Shown here: positions 14,001 through 19,728 of the stretch, in pieces | Position numbering within the stretch: position 1 is the first letter of the stretch | Layout of the letters: the number at the start of each line of letters is the position of its first letter | Notes under the pieces: model-generated | The model's input: the letters and a program-made list of their open reading frames with translations, nothing else | Told to the model about the DNA's origin: nothing | Databases searched by the model: none | Position numbers and translations under genes: made by a program | Source of the DNA: CAYUJH01 sp964394585 | GTDB taxonomy: Bacteria > Bacteroidota > Bacteroidia > Cytophagales > Flammeovirgaceae | Assembly (NCBI GenBank): GCA_964394585.1 | Contig: CAYMYI010000078.1 | Span: forward strand, 1 to 19,728 | Length of the DNA: 19,728 bases | Direction: 5' to 3'

Positions 14001-14603
14001 ATGAAACTGAAGACCCGCGTAAAAGTAAACGGAATTACGAATTTACACGATGCCCGCTACTGCGCCGGCATGGGAGTCGAAATGATAGGCTTTCCTGTAA
14101 ATGGAGAAAACGCGCTGCCTCCAGAGCAATTGAAGGAAATTACCAGTTGGTTATCGGGGGTTGATTTTGTCGCTGAGCTATCAAACAATAACCCGGTTGC
14201 ACTCGATGAGTTCCCTGCTAAATATATTCAACTCGCTCAAGTAGAGCAGTTAGGCGAAGCCCAAACACAGACGGAATTGCCTCTTATTTTGCCGATTTCT
14301 TACAGTACTCAACACCGAGAATGGTTTGAAACTACGCTCAGCTGCCTTAAAACGGCTGTTCAGCTTTTTATCGTAAGCTCTGAAGAACACTTGGATGAAG
14401 CCACCCAAACATATTTCCGCAACATGGCAAGCGAATACTCAATCTTTCTTGCCTTTGGCATTGATAAAGACAATGTGTTAGAAGTGCTAGAGCGTGTGCA
14501 GCCCGAAGGAATTGCCTTAAATCCGGGGCAAGAAATTAAGCTAGGACATAACGACTTTGATCATCTTGCCGATATTTTAGAACAACTCGAAGAAGACTAT
14601 TAA
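14001..14603 (+). CDS. TrpF-like (phosphoribosylanthranilate isomerase fold) protein lacking catalytic residues
   Basis: The sequence aligns end to end with TrpF (βα)8 barrels. It has an N-terminal strand RVKVNGITNLHDARYCAGMG and a C-terminal run of DNVLEVLERVQPEGIALN, PGQE and LGHND, matching the family's NV...P.GVD..SGVE..G.KD. Yet the catalytic Cys of the KxCGIT motif is Asn10 here. The acidic residue expected on the later strand is replaced in FIVSSEEH. The GGTG phosphate loop is absent. I infer a non-isomerase paralogue. Similar degenerate TrpF-like proteins seem to occur in other Cytophagales, as I recall. I chose ATG 14001 (200 residues); a TTG at 13977 would overlap nothing but only adds eight Lys/Thr-rich residues. 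It lies between the caspase and lnt genes with gaps of 25 and 22 nt, and no other trp gene is nearby. Confidence 0.75.
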   Translation: MKLKTRVKVNGITNLHDARYCAGMGVEMIGFPVNGENALPPEQLKEITSWLSGVDFVAELSNNNPVALDEFPAKYIQLAQVEQLGEAQTQTELPLILPISYSTQHREWFETTLSCLKTAVQLFIVSSEEHLDEATQTYFRNMASEYSIFLAFGIDKDNVLEVLERVQPEGIALNPGQEIKLGHNDFDHLADILEQLEEDY

Positions 14604-14625
14604 TGCCAACCTGCTACGCTACTGT

Positions 14626-16270
14626 ATGGAACACCTGAAAACCCTATTGCAGGCGCCTTCCCCTGCCGTCAGAATTGCGCTATCTTTACTTTCCGGATTT
14701 TTTAATTGGTATTGCCTGGTACAGTCCTTTTACCATTGTCGGATTTATCGGCTTTGTGCCTCTGCTGCTTGTAGAGCACCATTTGTACCAAAACAATATC
14801 AAGCGGAGCTTGCTAAAACTATGGTTGTACAGCTATTTAGCCTTCGTGGTTTGGAACATCACCGTATATTGGTGGCTGTGGAATGCTTCAGGGACTACCA
14901 CATTGGCGGCTTGGGGGGTAAATGCCTTATTGATGACCTTCCCCATGCTTGGTTTTCACCTTACCAAAAAATGGAGTAGCAATAAATTCGGATACCTTGT
15001 TTTTGTGTTTGCATGGATGAGCTTTGAATACCTCCACTTGCATTGGGATTTCTCGTGGGTGTGGCTAAATATAGGAAATGCCTTTGCACAAACGCCCAAT
15101 TGGGTGCAATGGTACGAGTACACCGGAGCGTTTGGGGGCACTTTGTGGGTTTTGGTAGTAAATGCTGGCGTAGCAAGTTGGCTGCAAACCCAACGCGGAT
15201 TATTCCCCACTATAGCGGCTTTATTAGCTCCTTTAGCGTTTTCGTATTTGTTGGTATGGCAGTATGAACCTCCTACAGGCGAACCGGTAGAAATAGTCGT
15301 AGTGCAACCGAACTTAGATTGTTACACCGAAAAATTCACCTACAACGCAAAAACAAGGGAACAGAACACAACAACGCATGTCCCCTATGAGCAACAAGTA
15401 GAGCGTTTTTTACAACTAACCAAAGAAAAACTCACCCCCAACACAAAGTTTGTAGCATGGCCTGAAACTGCGCTACACAAGGGAGTATTGGAGATTCAGG
15501 CACTGCGCGACCCACAAATTCAGCGTGTGTATAGGTTCATGTCGCAATACCCCAATACGGCATTAGTCGCAGGGCTTGATACCTACGAAGTATATGGCGA
15601 CTCACCCAAAACACCCTCATCGCGCTACAGCAAAGGGTTAGGGTATTACGATTATTTTAACGCTGCCATGTTAATCGATCAGGCACAGCAACTTGAGTTC
15701 TACCGAAAATCGAAATTGGTAATTGGAGCGGAAACCGTCCCTTTCCCTAAGATTTTGAAATTTATTATGCTGAATTTTGGAGGAATTTCCGGAGGGCTAG
15801 GAAGCCAAGAAGAAGCCGAAGTGTTTTTCAGTACCGATAGTATTGGTGTAGCACCCCTTATCTGTTACGAATCGGTATACGGAGAATATGTAACCGATTT
15901 TGTGCGAAAAGGGGCCAACATCCTTTTTGTAATAACCAACGACGGCTGGTGGGGCAACACGCCCGGCTACCGTCAGCACCTCGATTACGCCCGCCTTCGT
16001 GCCATTGAAACTCGGCGCTACGTAGCACGTGCGGCGAATACTGGGGTTTCCGGTTTTATCGACCCTCGGGGCTATGGTATGGAGCTTTCCAACTACGACG
16101 AAATGATTGCACTAAACGGCACGGTAACCGCCAGCGATACGCTTACGTTCTATGCGCGCTATGGCGACTACCTCGGTAGGCTTGCCGCTTTCCTCTTTGG
16201 TTTTATGGTAATCTCGGCATTGGTACGGCAAAAAGTAGTGCCAAAGCCTAAAAAAACACTTCGCCGGTAG
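14626..16270 (+). CDS. lnt: Apolipoprotein N-acyltransferase (Lnt), apparent +1 frameshift near the N-terminus
   Basis: Lnt adds the third acyl chain to lipoproteins in the inner membrane. The nitrilase-like catalytic triad is present, numbered on the repaired frame: Glu280 in WPETA, Lys361 in YRKSKLV and Cys413 in LICYESVYGEY. The family stretch NDGWWGNTPGYRQHLDYAR is also present. Several membrane helices precede this domain and one follows (about residues 520-535). The natural start appears to be ATG 14626, whose frame reads a normal Lnt beginning (VRIALSLLSGF). At the T6 run 14698-14703 it must move by +1 to continue as LIGIAWYSPFTIVGF. With five Ts the join would be SGFLIGIAW, typical of the family. 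As given, translation from 14626 ends at 14979. The downstream frame could start at TTG 14675 and still make 531 residues lacking about half of the first helix. Sequencing error, real mutation and slippage are all open. Confidence 0.88.
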
Positions 16271-16397
16271 GTGGTTTTCGTCTCATCATCATTATTTAGA
16301 CGGCAGGAGTCTATCTTATCCTGCAGGGGAAAGCATCGGTCTACCATCGGATTTCCGTAACTTGTAGAGCAAAATCATTTCACGAAACTTTTAGATT

Positions 16398-19300
16398 ATG
16401 ATGATGAAAAAAAGCATTTATCTACTCACTCTTGTTTTGCTCTTGCCTTGGAATCTGTACGCCCAAGGCACCAGACTACTTCGCCAGCCTACGGTATCGT
16501 CGTCGCACATCGTTTTTGTATACGCAAACGACTTATGGCAAGTGCCGCGCCAGGGAGGCGATGCGGTTCGGCTCACTTCAAACGAAGGGTACGAATCGCT
16601 CCCGCACTACTCGCCCGACGAGAAATGGATAGCCTTTACTGCCCAATACGATGGAAATACCGATGTGTACGTAATTCCTGCCGAGGGAGGCTCTCCACAA
16701 CGCCTCACCTATCACCCTTCCGGCGATTATGTGCAAGGCTGGACACCTGACGGCGAAATCCTCTTTCGCTCGGGTAGGGAAGGCAGGCCTACGCAAACCA
16801 ACAAGTTTTTTACGGTTTCGCGCGAGGGAGGCTTACCCAAACCAGTAGAGATACCTCGCGCTGCTTTTGGGGAAATCTCTCCTGATGGAAAGCACATTGC
16901 CTACGTACCGATTACGTTTTGGGATCCGGAATGGCGCAATTATCGAGGTGGGCAAGCTATGCCTATCTGGATTGTGGACATGAAAACCAAAGAACTCATC
17001 CGTACTCCACAGCTCGATCAGGAACGCCACCTCGATCCGGTATGGTTTAAAAACAAAGTGTATTATCTTTCAGAAAGAGATTACGCCAGCAATATCTGGT
17101 CGTTCGATCCTACTACAAAAGCCGAAAAGCAAATCACTTTCCACAAAAAATTTGATATCAAAAGCCTAGATGCATGTGCAGATCGCATTGTATACGAACA
17201 AGGAGGTTACCTGCATCTTTTAAACCCGGAAAATGGCGAAGCCACACAATTAGAAATTCACGTAAAAGGCGATATGAATTTTGCCCGCATACGCTGGGAA
17301 AACGTACGTGCCAACAATTTGGAAAACCCCTACCTTTCGCCTAATGGAAAACGTGCTGTTTTTGAGTATCGAGGTGAAATTTTCACCATTCCGAAAGAAG
17401 AAGGCACATGGCGAAATCTAACCAACACACCAGGGGTTGCCGACCGCTATCCGGCGTGGTCGCCACAGGGCGATAAGATTGCTTGGTTCTCTGATGCCAG
17501 CGGCGAGTATCAGCTTGTTGTTGCCGATCAGTTTGGAGAAAATCAGCAAAGTTATGCGTTGCCCAACCCGACCTTTTACTTCCAGCCCGATTGGTCGCCC
17601 GATGGAAAGCTTATCGCTTATACCGATACCGACTATAACTTGTGGTTTGTGGAAGTGGCGACCGGAAATGCCAAAAAAGTAGATACCGACCGATATGCAC
17701 ACCCTAACCGAGCGATGAACCCGGTGTGGTCGCCCGATAGCCAGTGGATTGCCTATGCACGCCAACTCGAGAGTCATTTTAAGGCTATCTTTGCGTACAA
17801 CATCGCCACTGGAGAAAAAATACAGCTTACCGACGGGATGGCAGATGCTATTACTCCTGTGTGGGACGAAAGCGGCAAGTTTTTATACTTTTTGGCTAGT
17901 ACCGATTACGGCTTGCAGTCGGGTTGGCTCGATATGAGCTCGTACGACCCACAAGTTACCCGTAGCCTCTATTGCTTGATTTTATCGAAAGAAACGCCTT
18001 CGCCTACACTTCCGAAAAGCGATGAGGAAACCACAGAGGATGATAAAAAAGAAAAAGACGACGACGTTTCTGTTCAAATTGATAAAGAAGGTATTGCTGC
18101 ACTGACCATTGCACTATCGTTACCCCCACGTAATTATGTGGGTTTAGTAGCGGCTCCTAAACATAAAGTGTTCATCGCTGAAAGTATCCCGAATGAGCGT
18201 GGGCTGAAAATCCATCAATACGATGTTGAAAAACAAAAGCCTGAGGACTATGCCGAAGGAGTTTCAACCATGATTACCAGTGCAAATCGCAAGCACACGT
18301 TATTCCGCAAAGGCAACAGTTGGGGGCTTGCCAGCACCAAAGGTAAACCCAAGCCTGATGACAACTTAACAGTAGATGTGCGCATTAAAATTGACCCAAA
18401 GGCAGAGTATAAGCAAATTTTAAAAGAAGGATGGCGCTACATGCGCGATTTCTTATATGTAGATAATGTACACGGTGCACCCTGGGATAAGGTGTATGAA
18501 TGGTATGCCCCGTGGATTGACCATGTACGCCACCGTACCGATTTGAATTATGTGGTCGATATTCTCAGCGGCGAAGTTGCCGTTGGACACTCTTACGTGT
18601 CGGGAGGCGATATGCCCAACCTCGATTATGTTCCTGTTGGATTGTTAGGCTGCGATTTTACCCTCAACAAAGGGTACTACCAAATTCAGAAAATTTATAC
18701 CGGAGAGAGCTGGAACCCAGATGCAGAAGCACCGCTTGCCATCCCCGGGCTTCAGGTGAATGAAGGCGATTACTTGCTTGCCATCAACGGAATACCCCTT
18801 GCCGGAACCGATAACGTTTATCAGCACTTAGAACAAACCGCCGGTAGGGTTATTCGGCTCTTAGTAAACGATAAACCCACAATGGCAGGGGCACGAGAAG
18901 TGCTTGTGAAGCCTGTAAGCAGTGAAGCCCAGCTTCGCACTATCGACTGGATGGAAAGTAACCGACGCAAGGTAGAAGAACTTTCCGATGGAAAACTCGC
19001 CTATGTGTATGTGCCCAATACGAGTGGCAGAGGTTTTTCCAACTTTAACCGTTATTATTTTGCGCAACAACACAAACAAGGCGTTGTGATTGATGAACGC
19101 AATAATGGAGGAGGTTCCGCTGCAGACTATATGATCGACATCATGACGCGCGAACCTTTTGGATATTTTAATAGCAAAGCCAACGATAAACGCCCTTGGA
19201 CTACACCTATCGCCGGGATTTGGGGGCCAAAAGTGATGATTATTAACGAAAGAGCCGGTTCCGGCGGCGATTTACTCCCCTACATGTTTAAGCAAAAGCA

Positions 19301-19628
19301 GATTGGCCCGCTGGTAGGTACGCGCACATGGGGAGGGCTAGTAGGAACATGGGATACGCCTCGTTTCATCGATGGTGGCAGAATGGTAGCCCCTCGTGGA
19401 GGATTCTTCGATTTAGAAGGCAATTGGGCCGTAGAAGGCGAGGGAATTGCACCTGATATTGAGGTACTTCAAACCCCCAAAGAAGTGCTTGCCGGTAAAG
19501 ATCCGCAGTTAGAAAAAGCCGTAGAAACAGCGTTAAAACTCCTAGAAGAAAATACTTTTGAGTTCAAGCCCGAACCTGCGGCACCCCAACGTTGGAAACG
19601 CCCAGAAGGGTACGATGAAGAAAAATAA
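16398..19628 (+). CDS. Tricorn-type S41 serine protease, exported
   Basis: This 1076-residue protein starts at the first of three tandem ATGs and carries a Sec signal peptide ending NLYAQG. Residues about 25-520 form two WD40/TolB-like β-propellers with recurring motifs such as YSPDEKWIAFTA, WSPDGKLIAYTD and WSPDSQWIAYAR. An acidic linker lies at about 540-560. A C1-type helical region follows, with GHSYVSGGD containing His731. A PDZ domain covers about 750-850, and the S41 catalytic core has the nucleophile Ser955 in ERAGSGGDLLPY and the Glu at about 1013 in AVEGEGIAPDIEV. Tricorn proteases degrade oligopeptides and here would act in the periplasm or at the cell surface. The residue before the catalytic His is Gly, whereas archaeal tricorn has Ser-His. 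The gene has its own 127-nt upstream gap and terminator, so it is probably monocistronic. Confidence 0.93.
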   Translation: MMMKKSIYLLTLVLLLPWNLYAQGTRLLRQPTVSSSHIVFVYANDLWQVPRQGGDAVRLTSNEGYESLPHYSPDEKWIAFTAQYDGNTDVYVIPAEGGSPQRLTYHPSGDYVQGWTPDGEILFRSGREGRPTQTNKFFTVSREGGLPKPVEIPRAAFGEISPDGKHIAYVPITFWDPEWRNYRGGQAMPIWIVDMKTKELIRTPQLDQERHLDPVWFKNKVYYLSERDYASNIWSFDPTTKAEKQITFHKKFDIKSLDACADRIVYEQGGYLHLLNPENGEATQLEIHVKGDMNFARIRWENVRANNLENPYLSPNGKRAVFEYRGEIFTIPKEEGTWRNLTNTPGVADRYPAWSPQGDKIAWFSDASGEYQLVVADQFGENQQSYALPNPTFYFQPDWSPDGKLIAYTDTDYNLWFVEVATGNAKKVDTDRYAHPNRAMNPVWSPDSQWIAYARQLESHFKAIFAYNIATGEKIQLTDGMADAITPVWDESGKFLYFLASTDYGLQSGWLDMSSYDPQVTRSLYCLILSKETPSPTLPKSDEETTEDDKKEKDDDVSVQIDKEGIAALTIALSLPPRNYVGLVAAPKHKVFIAESIPNERGLKIHQYDVEKQKPEDYAEGVSTMITSANRKHTLFRKGNSWGLASTKGKPKPDDNLTVDVRIKIDPKAEYKQILKEGWRYMRDFLYVDNVHGAPWDKVYEWYAPWIDHVRHRTDLNYVVDILSGEVAVGHSYVSGGDMPNLDYVPVGLLGCDFTLNKGYYQIQKIYTGESWNPDAEAPLAIPGLQVNEGDYLLAINGIPLAGTDNVYQHLEQTAGRVIRLLVNDKPTMAGAREVLVKPVSSEAQLRTIDWMESNRRKVEELSDGKLAYVYVPNTSGRGFSNFNRYYFAQQHKQGVVIDERNNGGGSAADYMIDIMTREPFGYFNSKANDKRPWTTPIAGIWGPKVMIINERAGSGGDLLPYMFKQKQIGPLVGTRTWGGLVGTWDTPRFIDGGRMVAPRGGFFDLEGNWAVEGEGIAPDIEVLQTPKEVLAGKDPQLEKAVETALKLLEENTFEFKPEPAAPQRWKRPEGYDEEK

Positions 19629-19647
19629 AGTGCTTTGAGAAGAGATA

Positions 19648-19677
19648 AAAAAAGCCACTCAATTGAGTGGCTTTTTT
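19648..19677. terminator. Perfectly palindromic bidirectional terminator
   Basis: The 30-nt segment is a perfect inverted repeat: six A, GCCACTC, AATT centre, GAGTGGC, six T. It lies 20 nt after the S41 protease stop and directly abuts the 3' end of a convergent tRNA gene, so it serves both transcripts. Confidence 0.93.
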
Positions 19678-19678
19678 G

Positions 19679-19728
19679 TACTCCGTACGGGAATCGAACC
19701 CGTGCTACCAGAATGAAAATCTGGCGTC
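19679..19728 (-). tRNA. tRNA-Glu (anticodon UUC), 3' part only
   Basis: Read on the minus strand, this is the 3' part of a tRNA cut by the window edge. The anticodon stem CCAGA/TCTGG encloses the loop TTTTCAT, with anticodon TTC (Glu). A 4-nt variable loop follows. The T arm is ACGGG/CCCGT with loop TTCGATT. The acceptor half ACGGAGT and discriminator A come last. CCA is not encoded. The D arm and 5' acceptor lie beyond position 19728. Confidence 0.93.

Noticed and set aside
14626..14979. Separate 117-codon gene overlapping the start of lnt
   Set aside because: Only the first 25 residues look like protein, and they match the missing Lnt N-terminus; the rest is the out-of-frame reading of lnt.
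16303..16324. GCAGGA/TCCTGC inverted repeat after lnt, considered as a terminator
   Set aside because: Six base pairs, 10-nt loop and no T-run; too weak to call.
17418..17777. Minus-strand 119-codon open frame inside the S41 protease gene
   Set aside because: Antisense to propeller repeats; composition follows the sense codons.

Overview
The window reads as a chromosomal segment of a Bacteroidota bacterium, probably from the Cytophagales or a nearby lineage (inference). Start codons lack clear Shine-Dalgarno sequences. A few upstream regions carry elements resembling the Bacteroidota -7 promoter box (TAnnTTTG). Many exported proteins have signal peptides cut just before Gln (AQ or GQ). The gene content also fits: a Wza/Wzc-type export pair, a tricorn-like S41 protease, LamG-like proteins and a VC0807-type membrane protein. 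No transposase, integrase, CRISPR array or phage gene was seen.

Layout, left to right. (1) 1-1876, plus strand: a possible tail of an upstream gene, a Tat-type exported LD-carboxypeptidase (S66) and a polytopic membrane protein. (2) 1877-2329: a gene-free stretch ending in a candidate promoter. (3) 2360-6557, plus strand: a compact polysaccharide-export operon with an outer-membrane lipoprotein (Wza/Poly_export), a Wzz-BY-kinase fusion with a remarkable Gly-Tyr repeat tail, and a divergent Rossmann-like protein. It ends in a bidirectional terminator. (4) 6611-9607, minus strand: dnaK, preceded by a GT2 glycosyltransferase on the same strand. The dnaK leader carries repeated, mutually pairing TGGCATA elements. 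(5) 9700-16270, plus strand: five tightly packed genes. These are an exported coiled-coil/OmpA-like protein, an exported LamG-like protein, an exported caspase-like peptidase (C14), a TrpF-like protein without its catalytic residues, and apolipoprotein N-acyltransferase, which carries an apparent +1 frameshift at a T6 run. (6) 16398-19628, plus strand: a tricorn-type S41 protease. A perfect palindromic terminator separates it from the 3' part of a convergent tRNA-Glu gene that runs off the window.

How the genes work together. The window is dominated by envelope functions: peptidoglycan trimming, polysaccharide export, lipoprotein acylation and extracytoplasmic proteolysis. The best candidate for an undescribed system is the three-gene cassette 9700-13975. 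Its caspase-like peptidase keeps a His/Cys dyad, is predicted to be exported, and is transcribed with a coiled-coil/OmpA-like protein and a LamG-like protein in which two β-hairpins carry matching Cys-x7-Cys pairs. Its function is unknown. The idea of an envelope-anchored, proteolysis-linked assembly is inference from domains and gene order only.
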